Under the pieces are notes generated by a model. That model was not told where the DNA came from, searched no databases, and worked only from the letters and a program-made list of their open reading frames with translations. Made by a program: the position numbers and the translations under genes. 64,000 bases of DNA from Betaproteobacteria bacterium RIFCSPLOWO2_02_FULL_67_26. Its GTDB lineage: Bacteria; Pseudomonadota; Gammaproteobacteria; Burkholderiales; SG8-41. Positions 17,356-28,700 of the stretch are shown in pieces. The stretch is from positions 1-64,000 of the forward strand of contig MERD01000121.1 of the NCBI GenBank assembly GCA_001771935.1, written 5' to 3'. Position 1 is the stretch's first letter. Each line of letters opens with the position of its first letter.

Positions 17356-20300
17356 TTGAACCGCGACCAGAAGACGGCCCGGGGATCGGAGGAGTCCTTG
17401 CCGTCTCCACAGGAGAGACTCGCAAAGCAGCTGGCCCGGGTGCCGGTCGCATGGCTCGTGCTCGTGATTGGCGTGGCCGCTTCCACGGCCGCCTGGCTCT
17501 TTACCGTATCGCGGGTCGAGATCGCGGCACGCTCGAAATTCGACGCCACCGTCGCCGACGCGCAGAGCGCCATACGGAAGCGCCTGCAAAGCTACGACGA
17601 CGTGCTGCGCGGCCTGCAGGGACTGTTCCTGGTCACGCCGCGCGTCACCCGGGATGGCTTCGGTCGCTACATCGACAATCTCAGCCTGGAGCATCGCGAA
17701 GCGATACGCTCGATCAGCTACAGCCAGCGCGTGCCGGCGGAGACCATGACCGCGTTTGTCGATCAGGTCCGCCGTGACACCAGCCGCGATCCGCGGGGAT
17801 TTCCGGATTTCGTCGTCAAGCCCCCCGGCGGCCGTCCGGAGTACCTCGTCCTGGTCTTCATCGAGCCGCTGAAAGGCAACGAGGCCGGTTTCGGGCTCGA
17901 TCTGACCGCGGAGCCGGTGCGTCGCGCTTCGATCGAGCGGGCGCGCGACTCGGGTTCCGTGACCGCTTCCGGGCGTGTCAGCCTGCTGTCCGTTCCGGTG
18001 GAAGGGGATTGGGGCGTCAGCCTGCGCCTGGCGCTGTACCGCCGGGACCTGCCCATTGACACGGTGGAGCAGCGCCGCCGCGCCTTCACCGGAGTCATCA
18101 GCGCCACGTTTCTCGTGCGAGAGTTCGTGAGCGACATCATCTGGAAGGACGCGGTTAAGCCGCTGCACCTGCGCGTATTCGACGTCGGGGAGCGGAATGC
18201 TCCGGTAAGCGCAAACGCCCCGGAAGCGCTGCTGTACGACAGCGCGCCGCGGCGCAAGCCGGCCGCGTCATTCATGAAGCCGGTTCAGATCGATGCCGGC
18301 GGGCGGCTGTGGCGGGCGGAGTTCGCCGCGCCCGCGCATTATTTCCTCGCCACCGCCGACCGCCTTTCGCCATGGCTGGTGCTCGCGGCCGGCATCCTCA
18401 TCAGCATACTGCTCGCCGGCCTGGTCCGCGCGCTCGCGACCTCGGGCCAGCACGCCGAGGCGCAGCGCCTGGCGCAGGAACTGGTCGAGGCATTGCCCAA
18501 CCCGGTCTATTTCAAAGGCACCGATGGTCGCTACATCGGCGTCAACAAGGCGTGGGAGCAGTTTTTCGGGATACCCCGGGCGGCATTCATCGGCAAGACC
18601 GTGCACGATCTCTATCCCCACGACAAGGACACCGCCGACCGGCTGCACGCCAACGACCGGTTGCTGTGGGAACGTCCCGGGACGCAGGTCTACGAAACCA
18701 CGATCGCCACGACCGACGGCACTCGGCACGATGCCGTCTACTACAAGGCCACCTACAGGCGCGCCGATGGCGGGGTCGCCGGGCTGATCGGCACCATCAT
18801 AGACATCACGGAGCGCAAGCAGGCCGAGCAGCGCCAGGCGATGGAACACGCGGTCACCCGCGTCCTGGCCGGCGCGCCCACCTTGATCGACGCCATCCCC
18901 ACGATCATCCGGACCATCTGCGATACGCTGAATTGGCACTGTGGCTCGCGTTGGGCGCTGGACAAGGAAGCCGGTTTGCTGCGGTGCTTCGAGTGCTGGG
19001 GCGTCGACAGCCCCGAAATCCAGGAATTCGTTGACGAAAACTCCAAACACACCATGACACCGGAGCTGGGAAGCGATCAGGGCCTGGTGCGCGGCGCCTA
19101 TAACACCGGCAAACCGGTGTGGATCGCCGATTTGACGCGGGCCACGGGTTTCAAGCGCGCTGCGCTGGTGACCAAGGCCGATCTGCACGGTGCTTTCTGC
19201 TTCCCGCTGCTCGACGGCAACGAAGTGCTCGGGGTCATGGAGTTCTTCCATCGCGGCGTGCGCGAGCCCGATGACATGCTGATTCATATCACCCAGTCCA
19301 TCGGCAGGCAGATCGGCCAGTACCTGGTGCGCAAGCAGGCCGAGGAGACCCTGCAGTTCGTGGCCACGCACGACTCGCTCACCAAGCTGCCCAACCGCGC
19401 GATGTTTCAGGACCGCCTCGAAAATGCCGCCGCGCGGGCGAAGCGCAACCGCACCCGGCTTGCGGTCCTGTTCATCGATCTGGACCGCTTCAAATTCATC
19501 AACGACACCCTCGGACACGATGCGGGGGACGCCCTGCTGCGCGAGGTGGCAAGACGGCTGACGGCCGAGCTGCGGGCGAGCGACACCGTGGCGCGCCTCG
19601 GCGGCGACGAGTTCGTGGTCTTGATCGAGGAAATCGCCGAACCCGTTCATGCCGGCACCGTGGCGCACAAACTGGTCGGCACCCTGGGCGAGAGCTTCCT
19701 GCTCTCCGGACAGGATTACCGCGTCACCGGCAGCGTCGGCGTCAGCATATACCCGGACGACACCGACGACGTCAGGACATTGCTCAAGAACGCCGACACC
19801 GCGATGTATCGGGCCAAGGAACAGGGCAAGAACGCGTTCCAGTTCTATTCGCCCCAGATGAACGTCAACACAACCGAACGGCTGACGCTCGAATCGAGCC
19901 TGCACCGGGCGCTCGACCGCAACGAGCTGGTGCTGCACTACCAGCCGCTGGTCGATATCCGCAGCGGCCGCATAACCGGCGCAGAGGCCCTCGTGCGCTG
20001 GCAGCACCCGGAGCTGGGATTGATGCCGCCGGCGAAGTTCATCCCGCTCGCGGAGGAAACCGGCCTCATCATCCCGATTGGCGAGTGGGTCCTGGGCGCC
20101 GCATGCGAGCGCAACCGGGCCTGGGAGCGGGCGGGACTGCCTCACCTGCGGATAGCCGTGAACCTCTCTCCGCTCCAGTTTATGCGCGGCGACCTGGTGA
20201 AAACGGTCGAGCGCGTCCTCGCCCGGACCGGCTGCAAACCGACCGCCCTTGAGCTGGAAATCACCGAGGGCATGGTCATGCGCGATCCTGAAAACGCCGC

Positions 20301-20667
20301 CGCGTTGATCCAGAAACTGAAAGAGATGGGGATCCACGTCGCGATCGACGATTTCGGCACCGGTTATTCCTCGCTTGCCCATCTCAAGCGCTTCCCGGTG
20401 GACAGCCTGAAGGTGGACCGCTCCTTCGTCATGGACATTCCCGGCGACGCGAACGACATGGCGATCACCGCGGCCATCATTTCGATGGCCCACAATCTCG
20501 GGATGAAAGTCATCGCCGAAGGCGTCGAGACCCGGGAGCAGCTCGATTTTCTGCGCGGGCAAGGTTGCGACGGATTGCAGGGTTTCTATTTCAGCAAGCC
20601 GCTGCCCGAGGAGCAGGTCATAACCTTGCTTCAGCAGGCAAGGGAAGGCGGCTTCCCGAACAAGTGA
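17356..20667 (+). CDS. CHASE-PAS-GAF-GGDEF-EAL membrane sensor for cyclic-di-GMP
   Basis: 1103 residues, start TTG at 17356. Order: membrane segment near 32-52, periplasmic CHASE-type sensor to about 330, second membrane segment near 333-356, PAS near 373-490, GAF near 500-655, GGDEF domain (motif RLGGDEF, about 748-752) and EAL domain (EAL at about 877-879, with EITEG and DDFGTGYSS). Both catalytic signatures look intact, so it could make or degrade c-di-GMP. It lies between the FtsX permease and the attH gene on the same strand, 46 bp after the permease, interrupting the usual ABC-FtsX-AttH trio. Confidence 0.94.
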   Translation: MNRDQKTARGSEESLPSPQERLAKQLARVPVAWLVLVIGVAASTAAWLFTVSRVEIAARSKFDATVADAQSAIRKRLQSYDDVLRGLQGLFLVTPRVTRDGFGRYIDNLSLEHREAIRSISYSQRVPAETMTAFVDQVRRDTSRDPRGFPDFVVKPPGGRPEYLVLVFIEPLKGNEAGFGLDLTAEPVRRASIERARDSGSVTASGRVSLLSVPVEGDWGVSLRLALYRRDLPIDTVEQRRRAFTGVISATFLVREFVSDIIWKDAVKPLHLRVFDVGERNAPVSANAPEALLYDSAPRRKPAASFMKPVQIDAGGRLWRAEFAAPAHYFLATADRLSPWLVLAAGILISILLAGLVRALATSGQHAEAQRLAQELVEALPNPVYFKGTDGRYIGVNKAWEQFFGIPRAAFIGKTVHDLYPHDKDTADRLHANDRLLWERPGTQVYETTIATTDGTRHDAVYYKATYRRADGGVAGLIGTIIDITERKQAEQRQAMEHAVTRVLAGAPTLIDAIPTIIRTICDTLNWHCGSRWALDKEAGLLRCFECWGVDSPEIQEFVDENSKHTMTPELGSDQGLVRGAYNTGKPVWIADLTRATGFKRAALVTKADLHGAFCFPLLDGNEVLGVMEFFHRGVREPDDMLIHITQSIGRQIGQYLVRKQAEETLQFVATHDSLTKLPNRAMFQDRLENAAARAKRNRTRLAVLFIDLDRFKFINDTLGHDAGDALLREVARRLTAELRASDTVARLGGDEFVVLIEEIAEPVHAGTVAHKLVGTLGESFLLSGQDYRVTGSVGVSIYPDDTDDVRTLLKNADTAMYRAKEQGKNAFQFYSPQMNVNTTERLTLESSLHRALDRNELVLHYQPLVDIRSGRITGAEALVRWQHPELGLMPPAKFIPLAEETGLIIPIGEWVLGAACERNRAWERAGLPHLRIAVNLSPLQFMRGDLVKTVERVLARTGCKPTALELEITEGMVMRDPENAAALIQKLKEMGIHVAIDDFGTGYSSLAHLKRFPVDSLKVDRSFVMDIPGDANDMAITAAIISMAHNLGMKVIAEGVETREQLDFLRGQGCDGLQGFYFSKPLPEEQVITLLQQAREGGFPNK

Positions 20668-20719
20668 GGAAACGCGCTGCCTCCCGTGCCGCACGCGACC
20701 ACCGGGTAGAGCGCGGCCG

Positions 20720-21838
20720 ATGACCGGCAACAACCCAAAAATCCCTTCCCGGCGTCGCGCGCTGGCCTGGCTTGCGGGCTGGATGGCGGCGCCTGTCTTT
20801 GGCCAACCCGTCGACCGTCAGTCGTCAGTCGTCACGCCTTTCGCTCCCGTCGTCCCGGGCTACCAGATGCAATTCCCCCGGGACGAAGGGAGCCACCCGG
20901 ACTTCCGGGTGGAGTGGTGGTACCTCACCGGCTGGCTGAACGAGCCCGCCCGGCCGCTCGGCTTCCAGGTGACGTTTTTCAGAGTGCGGCCAGCCTTGAA
21001 ACACGACAACCCCAGCGGCTTCACGCCGCGCCAGATTCTGATCGCGCACGCCGCGATCTCCGATCCGGAGCACGGCAGGCTCATCCACGCGCAGCGCGCG
21101 GCGCGGGCGGGCTTCGGCCTGGCCGGCGCCGACGAGGGGCGCACCCGCGCCTGGATCGACGAGTGGGCGCTGGAGCAGCAGGGCAAGACCTACCGCTCGC
21201 GCATTCCGGCGGTCGAGTTCGACCTCGACCTGACGTTCGAATCCGCGCAACCGCCGCTGCGCCAGGGCCAGGATGGCTTCAGTCGCAAGGGGCCCGCCCC
21301 GGAGTCGGCAAGCTATTACTACAGCCTGCCCCACCTCAAAGTCAGAGGGACGATCGCCCGCAGCGGCAAGGCGCAGAGCGTGAGCGGCAGCGCCTGGCTC
21401 GATCACGAATGGTCGTCGCAGTACCTGGAGAAGGACGCCGTCGGCTGGGACTGGATCGGCATCAATCTCGAGGGCGGGGCCGCGCTGATGGCGTTTCGCA
21501 TGCGCGACAAGGGCGGCGCCAGCTTCTGGGCCGGCGGTGCGCTGCGCGCCGCGGACGGATCGGTGCGGGTTTTCCCCCCTTCGGACATTCGCTTCACGCC
21601 GCGCCGCGAGTGGCGCTCGCCGCGCACCGGGACGCGCTACCCGGTATCGTGGACCGTGAGGGCGGGAGATCGCGAGTTCGAAATCGAGCCGCTGTTCGAC
21701 GACCAGGAACACGACACCCGCGCCTCGACCGGGACGATCTACTGGGAAGGCGCGGTGCGCGCCCTGCACGAGGGCAGGCCGGCGGGGCTGGGCTACCTGG
21801 AGCTCACCGGCTACTGGCGGCCGGTCAACCTCGCGTAA
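20720..21838 (+). CDS. attH: AttH-family lipocalin-like protein
   Basis: 372 residues with a signal sequence (basic PSRRRALAWLAGW, cleavage near VFG-QP). The AttH/carotenoid-hydratase-like fold shows in DFRVEWWYLTGWL near 61-73, the QVTFFRVR strand, SYYYSLPHL near 195-203, and SAWLDHEWSSQYL near 223-235. These proteins are two joined lipocalin-like domains, usually encoded with a LolD/FtsX ABC exporter, and are thought to handle a lipophilic compound in the periplasm. A heptad repeat sits inside the reading frame just after the signal peptide. Confidence 0.87.
   Translation: MTGNNPKIPSRRRALAWLAGWMAAPVFGQPVDRQSSVVTPFAPVVPGYQMQFPRDEGSHPDFRVEWWYLTGWLNEPARPLGFQVTFFRVRPALKHDNPSGFTPRQILIAHAAISDPEHGRLIHAQRAARAGFGLAGADEGRTRAWIDEWALEQQGKTYRSRIPAVEFDLDLTFESAQPPLRQGQDGFSRKGPAPESASYYYSLPHLKVRGTIARSGKAQSVSGSAWLDHEWSSQYLEKDAVGWDWIGINLEGGAALMAFRMRDKGGASFWAGGALRAADGSVRVFPPSDIRFTPRREWRSPRTGTRYPVSWTVRAGDREFEIEPLFDDQEHDTRASTGTIYWEGAVRALHEGRPAGLGYLELTGYWRPVNLA
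20810..20837. repeat. heptad tandem repeat inside attH, unit GTCAGTC
   Basis: Consecutive 7-mers GTCGACC, GTCAGTC, GTCAGTC and GTCACGC encode the linker between the AttH signal peptide and its mature domain. The pattern is of the same type as the intergenic heptad repeats elsewhere in the window. Confidence 0.55.
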
Positions 21839-21853
21839 TCGCGGCCGGTGCTC

Positions 21854-22606
21854 TCACCGGGCGCTGGCATAGTACTCGACCCGGCGCTCGAGCGCGGCAA
21901 TCGCCTCCGACACCGCAAACGCGAACAGGAACACGACGATCACGAGCGCCCAGAACTCCTCCATCAGGAAGTGCTGGGAATAGAGCTCGAACAGCTCCCC
22001 CACGCCGATGATCGCGACCAGCAACTGGCCGATCACGACGCCTTTCACGCCGCGTATCGCGCCCAGGCGCACGCCCGCGAGTATCTCCGGCAGCGCGCTC
22101 AGGATCAGCACGTGAACGTAGATCTGGCGGCGCCGCGCGCCGAAGGACCGCGCCATTTCCACCAGCGAGCGGTCCGCGTGCTTCACGCCGACCTGGGTGT
22201 CGAGCACGATCACGAAAACCGCGAACAGGTACACCGTGACGACCACCGTGGTTTCCCCGATGCCGATCACCGCCATGAGGATGGGCACCAGCGCCGAAAT
22301 CGGCGCGCTGACGAAGATGTTCACCCACATGCCGAGCAGCCGGCCCACCCCCGGCAGGCGAGCCATCGCGAACCCGAGCGGAATCCCGGTGACGAGCGCA
22401 AGCGCCATGCCGATGGCGAATGAACGCAGCGAGATCAGGGCGGCCGCGGAGAACTTGTCGGTCCCGAGCACCGTGATCCCCGCCTCGAGCACGCTCGAGA
22501 CCGGCGGAACGATGGTCGACCAGCCCGCGCGCCCGATCAGTTCCCACGCAAAGAACCAGATCGCGAGCGAGAAAACGACCGGAATCTTTCTGCCAAACAG
22601 CGTCAT
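21854..22606 (-). CDS. NitT/TauT-type ABC permease (second permease)
   Basis: 250 residues from ATG 22604-22606, although the frame stays open far upstream. About six membrane segments. The EAA-type loop is LVEMARSFGARRRQIYVHVLILSALPEILAGVR, with the G after EMARSFGA conserved as in SsuC/TauC. Last of a four-gene minus-strand operon (binding protein, permease, ATPase, permease), 17 bp after the ATPase gene. Two different permeases suggest a heterodimeric channel. The substrate is an unidentified small organic or sulfur/nitrogen compound. Confidence 0.9.
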   Translation of the reverse strand: MTLFGRKIPVVFSLAIWFFAWELIGRAGWSTIVPPVSSVLEAGITVLGTDKFSAAALISLRSFAIGMALALVTGIPLGFAMARLPGVGRLLGMWVNIFVSAPISALVPILMAVIGIGETTVVVTVYLFAVFVIVLDTQVGVKHADRSLVEMARSFGARRRQIYVHVLILSALPEILAGVRLGAIRGVKGVVIGQLLVAIIGVGELFELYSQHFLMEEFWALVIVVFLFAFAVSEAIAALERRVEYYASAR

Positions 22607-22623
22607 CGCGGTGGCCGTCCCCG

Positions 22624-23388
22624 TCAGGTCACGTATTGCTTCAGGATCTGCCAGATCTCGTCGACCGCGTCGAGATAGCGCCGGTCGCGCCGGATCTCGT
22701 CCGGATCCTTGTCGTGCCCGATATCCGGCGTGAGGACCCGCGATACCGTGCCCGGCCGCGGAGACAGCAGGACGATCCGGTCCGAGAGGTAGGCGGCTTC
22801 CTCGATGCTGTGCGTGACGAAGATCACCGTCTTCTGCCGGTGGCGCAGCAGCACCAGCAGGTCCTCCTGGAACTTGCGCCGGGTCTGCTCGTCCACCGAG
22901 GAAAACGGCTCGTCCATCAGGATGATGTCGGCATCGACCGCGAGCGCGCGCGCGAGCCCCACGCGCTGCTTCATACCGCCGGAGAGCTGATTCGGGTAGC
23001 TCGATTCGAATCCGGAGAGGCCGACCTCGGCCAGCCGGCGGCGCGCGGTCTCGTCGCGCACTTCCCGGGGCACGCCCCGCAACTCCAGTCCGAAGGCGAC
23101 GTTTCTCAGCACGGTGGCCCACGGCAGGAGCGCGAAGTCCTGGAACACGAAAGCCCGTTCCGGCCCCGGCCCGTCGATTTTCCTGCCCTTGACCCGCACC
23201 TCGCCCGCGTTCGGCGGGATCAGGCCCGCGATGATCTTGAGCAGCGTCGTCTTGCCGCAGCCGCTGGGCCCGAGCAGGGTGCTCAACTGCCCGCGGGGAA
23301 AGTCGATGCTCACGTCGCGGAGCGCCTCCACGCCGCCGTCGTAGGTCTTGCCGACCCCCCTCGTCTCGACGATCGCGTCGCCGGCCAT
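22624..23388 (-). CDS. NitT/TauT-type ABC ATP-binding protein
   Basis: 254 residues from ATG 23386-23388. Walker A GPSGCGKTT near 38-46, signature LSGGMKQR near 138-145, Walker B IILMDEPFSSVDEQTR near 157-172, and switch His in VTHSIEEAAYLSDRI. Its length and these motifs match SsuB/TauB/NrtD. It begins 2 bp after the stop of the upstream permease gene and is followed by the second permease gene. The complex would energise import of the ligand caught by the 24.2-25.2 kb binding protein. Confidence 0.94.
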   Translation of the reverse strand: MAGDAIVETRGVGKTYDGGVEALRDVSIDFPRGQLSTLLGPSGCGKTTLLKIIAGLIPPNAGEVRVKGRKIDGPGPERAFVFQDFALLPWATVLRNVAFGLELRGVPREVRDETARRRLAEVGLSGFESSYPNQLSGGMKQRVGLARALAVDADIILMDEPFSSVDEQTRRKFQEDLLVLLRHRQKTVIFVTHSIEEAAYLSDRIVLLSPRPGTVSRVLTPDIGHDKDPDEIRRDRRYLDAVDEIWQILKQYVT

Positions 23389-23390
23389 CG

Positions 23391-24215
23391 TCAGGCCCCC
23401 CGGATCTCGGCAGGAAACAGCACGTGCTCCAGCCGCTCCAGCCCGTACAGCGTGAGCGCGGCGACCGTGACGATCGAGGCGATGGCCGCGAACATCTTGG
23501 AGTACTCCGCCACCGAGCTGTGATAGGTGATCAGATCGCCGATGCCGGTCGGCGTGATCAGGAGCTCGGCGATCACGACGCCGATGAAGCCCATCGCCAG
23601 CCCGAGCCTCAGCCCGGTGAAAATCAGCGCGGCCGCGTACGGCAGGACGACCTTGGCGACCACCTGGCGCCGGGTGCCGAGAAACGCGCGGCACATCTCG
23701 ACCAGCGAGGGACTGGTATTGCGGATGCCCTTGTACGAGTTCATCACGACGACCGGCGCCGCCATGAACACGACCGCCAGGACCTTGGCGGTCAATCCGA
23801 TTCCATACATATAGGTAATGAGCGGAATGATCGCCGCCATCGGCGCCGCCTGCAGGATGATGACGACCGGCAGCGTGAACCACTCCACTGCGCGAGAGAG
23901 CCCCATCCCGATCCCGAAGCCGACGCCCGCGATGCCGCAAATCACGATGCCGATCACGAGCGGCTGCAGCGTGGAGGCGTAGGCTTGCGCCAGGCTGCCG
24001 TCCGCAGCCATCTCGGCAAGCGCAACGACGGTCTGGCTGAAGGGGGGAAACGCCGCGCTGACCGGCCAGCGCCCCGCCGCCTCCCACATGCCGAAAAAAA
24101 GCACGAACGAGGACAGCTGCCAGGCGAGCGTGCGGTCGGGCCCGTACGACGCGAGGCGCCGCGCTGGGCGGCGCCCCGGTGTCTTCGAGTTCAGGCGATT
24201 ACTTGACCTTGGCAA
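23391..24215 (-). CDS. NitT/TauT-type ABC permease (first permease)
   Basis: 274 residues if read from TTG 24213-24215, which overlaps the end of the binding-protein gene by 17 bp and follows an AAGG sequence at good spacing. No ATG exists before the first membrane segment. About six segments. The conserved cytoplasmic loop is LVEMCRAFLGTRRQVVAKVVLPYAAALIFTGLR, matching SsuC-type permeases. Third-quarter motif GVVIAELLITPTGIG fits the family. Partner of the second permease at 21.9-22.6 kb. Confidence 0.88.
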   Translation of the reverse strand: MPRSSNRLNSKTPGRRPARRLASYGPDRTLAWQLSSFVLFFGMWEAAGRWPVSAAFPPFSQTVVALAEMAADGSLAQAYASTLQPLVIGIVICGIAGVGFGIGMGLSRAVEWFTLPVVIILQAAPMAAIIPLITYMYGIGLTAKVLAVVFMAAPVVVMNSYKGIRNTSPSLVEMCRAFLGTRRQVVAKVVLPYAAALIFTGLRLGLAMGFIGVVIAELLITPTGIGDLITYHSSVAEYSKMFAAIASIVTVAALTLYGLERLEHVLFPAEIRGA

Positions 24216-25191
24216 GCGCGGCCTTGAGCGGCGCGAACGTCCAGAAATCCCCGGCCTTCAGGTTCTCGCCCTTGAGCGCGCCCGCAAGCTTGTAGAACTC
24301 CAGGTCGTTTTTCGCCGCGCTCTCGCCGCCGCCGTCGTTGGGCAGGATGCCGCCTTTCGCCGCCTCCTCGAAGTACGGCAGGATTTCAGCCTCCAGCTTG
24401 GCCGGCAGGTCCTTGAGCAGCCCGAGCGCCTTGCGCGCGGCCACGACCGATTTCGGGTCCTTGTTGATCTCGCGGTTGACCTTGATCAGCTCCTCCAGGA
24501 GGATCGCGACGGCGGCCTGATTCTTCTGCAGGAACGCCTGCGTGGCGAACAGCGCCTCGTCGCTCGCCTGCACCTTGCCCAGCGGCAGGATGGCGAACTT
24601 GCCCGGCGCCTCCTTCATCACGTAGTTCTTGTTGGCCGCGTCCAGGATCGAAGCCTTGATCGTGCCTTTCAGCAGGCCCAGCGCGCGGACGTTGGAACCG
24701 GGAACGAAACTCACGTTCTTGTAGTTGATCTTGTGCTCCTTCGCCATCAACCGCATGATCGCCTCGGTCCCCGAGCCGCGGGTGTGGACCGCGATTTCCT
24801 GGCCGTCGAGATCCTTCCAGCTCTTGTAGAACTGGGTGTTCACGATCGGGAAGAACTGGAGCGCGCTCATCTGGTAGAAGAACCGGACCGGGACGTTCAC
24901 CTTCTGGATGGCGGCGTAGGGCGTGCCCTGCCCGATGTCGGCCTGGCCGTTGATCACGGCCTGCGTCGCCACATCCTCGCTCTTGAACGACGTCACCTCG
25001 ACGGCGACGCCGCGTTTCTTCGCGCGCTCGACCGCGATGAGCAGCGGCAGCTCGTCCACGGAAACGACGTCGCCCAGCGCGTACCTGATCTTGGCTCCGG
25101 ATTGCGCCCAGGCGCCGTCGGCATAGGCACCTGCCAGTATCATGACGGCCAACAGGGGCATTGCTGGAAACATCTTGAATGATCTGTGCAT
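24199..25191 (-). CDS. NitT/TauT-type ABC substrate-binding protein
   Basis: 330 residues with a signal peptide (MHRSFKMFPAMPLL..., cleavage near AWA-QS). The mature part is the SsuA/THI5-like type II binding fold: IRYALGDVVSVDELPLLIAVERAKKRG near 35-62, INGQADIGQGTPYAAI near 80-95, and the loop HTRGSGTEAIMRLM. Promoter-proximal gene of the four-gene operon. The ligand cannot be assigned. Taurine, sulfonates, nitrate and pyrimidine precursors are all bound by family members, so any sulfur link is speculative. Confidence 0.92.
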   Translation of the reverse strand: MHRSFKMFPAMPLLAVMILAGAYADGAWAQSGAKIRYALGDVVSVDELPLLIAVERAKKRGVAVEVTSFKSEDVATQAVINGQADIGQGTPYAAIQKVNVPVRFFYQMSALQFFPIVNTQFYKSWKDLDGQEIAVHTRGSGTEAIMRLMAKEHKINYKNVSFVPGSNVRALGLLKGTIKASILDAANKNYVMKEAPGKFAILPLGKVQASDEALFATQAFLQKNQAAVAILLEELIKVNREINKDPKSVVAARKALGLLKDLPAKLEAEILPYFEEAAKGGILPNDGGGESAAKNDLEFYKLAGALKGENLKAGDFWTFAPLKAALAKVK

Positions 25192-25365
25192 GACTTTCTC
25201 CCTTGGATGAGCGGTCCGAATGGCGTGCGATAGTTATGAAGCCCGCGCGCATCTCGAACCATTGATCAAGCTAGCAGGCGGTCCAGCCCCATGTCAATTG
25301 TCATCAGGCTGCCCGGAACGCGCCGCCCGGTGGAGAAACGCCGCTGCGTGCGACGGCGCCCGCAG

Positions 25366-25896
25366 TCAGTTAAGTTTCCGCCGGCCTGATGCGGGCTCAG
25401 CCTCGCCCGGCGGCGCATCGGGGGACAAGGCGAGCTGCAAATCCCAGTCGGACTTTGCCACCACCTGGATGAGCAGCCTGGAGAAGAGGTGCAGGAGCTT
25501 CGCGTCGAGCACCATGTCTATGCCCTGCCCCGGCTGCGGGTGCAGGCGCAGGAGGCAGGTGCCGTCCTCGCGCGGCTTGCCCTCGGCACGCGCCAGCAGC
25601 AGCGGCTCGTCGCCGAGCGGCCTGCGGTAGTCGCGCTCCTCGAACGGCGCTCCGAAATTGCCCTGCTGCGCGAAACCCTCGTGGCGGATGCCGAGCACCG
25701 TGCGTTTGGTGTCCGCGTCGAACTGCTGGCGCACCGGCTGATCCTGCTCGAGCATCTTCACCAGCAATCCCCATAGGCGCTTCGTATAGCGGCGCGTCAG
25801 CCAGAACCGGAATTCGTCCCCTTCCGTCGTGGAGACGCGCATCAGCACCCGGTCCTGCTGTTCCTGGTAGGCGAACTGTATCTGGTGAATAGCCAT
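25366..25896 (-). CDS. conserved protein of unknown function next to clpB
   Basis: 176 residues, soluble, with no signal peptide or membrane segment. Starts MAIHQIQFAYQEQQDRVLMRVSTTEG and continues with RFWLTRRYTKRLWGLLVKML. That pattern is of a betaproteobacterial hypothetical family I recognise only by appearance. The fold looks like mixed alpha/beta. It lies 58 bp downstream of clpB on the same strand, with an inverted repeat in the gap touching its start codon. It could be in the clpB transcript. I cannot assign a function. Confidence 0.65.
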   Translation of the reverse strand: MAIHQIQFAYQEQQDRVLMRVSTTEGDEFRFWLTRRYTKRLWGLLVKMLEQDQPVRQQFDADTKRTVLGIRHEGFAQQGNFGAPFEERDYRRPLGDEPLLLARAEGKPREDGTCLLRLHPQPGQGIDMVLDAKLLHLFSRLLIQVVAKSDWDLQLALSPDAPPGEAEPASGRRKLN

Positions 25897-25951
25897 CAGC
25901 CGTCAGCTTAAACCGTTTTGCGACCGGTTCAAGCGGCGTACTGACGGCTGA
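25896..25951. repeat. inverted repeat between clpB and the downstream gene
   Basis: TCAGCCGTCAG at 25896-25906 is perfectly inverted as CTGACGGCTGA at 25941-25951, with a 34-nt spacer holding a smaller AACCG/CGGTT pair. One end touches the start codon of the 25.4-25.9 kb gene and the other lies 3 bp from the clpB stop. It could be an attenuating hairpin or one of the window's repeat elements. There is no T-tract. Confidence 0.55.
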
Positions 25952-25954
25952 AGA

Positions 25955-28552
<2,598 letters not shown>

Positions 28553-28582
28553 CTCGCACCCGTAATGGTTTGACTATGAACC

Positions 28583-28610
28583 ATATGGGGCAGCCCATGC
28601 CAGTTTCAAG
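28583..28610 (-). promoter_or_regulatory. sigma-32 (heat-shock) promoter of clpB
   Basis: On the minus strand CTTGAA (28610-28605) is followed after 14 bases by CCCCATAT (28590-28583). This matches the RpoH consensus (CTTGAA, 13-15 bases, CCCCATnT). The -10 end lies about 30 bases ahead of the clpB start. Confidence 0.88.
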
Positions 28611-28700
28611 CAGGGACTCGCAATTTTATGAGGATACACAAGCGCTTACCGGAAACTCCTGCCCGGGCGTGGTCCGGCATACAATTGGCCCGAAGCCGCC

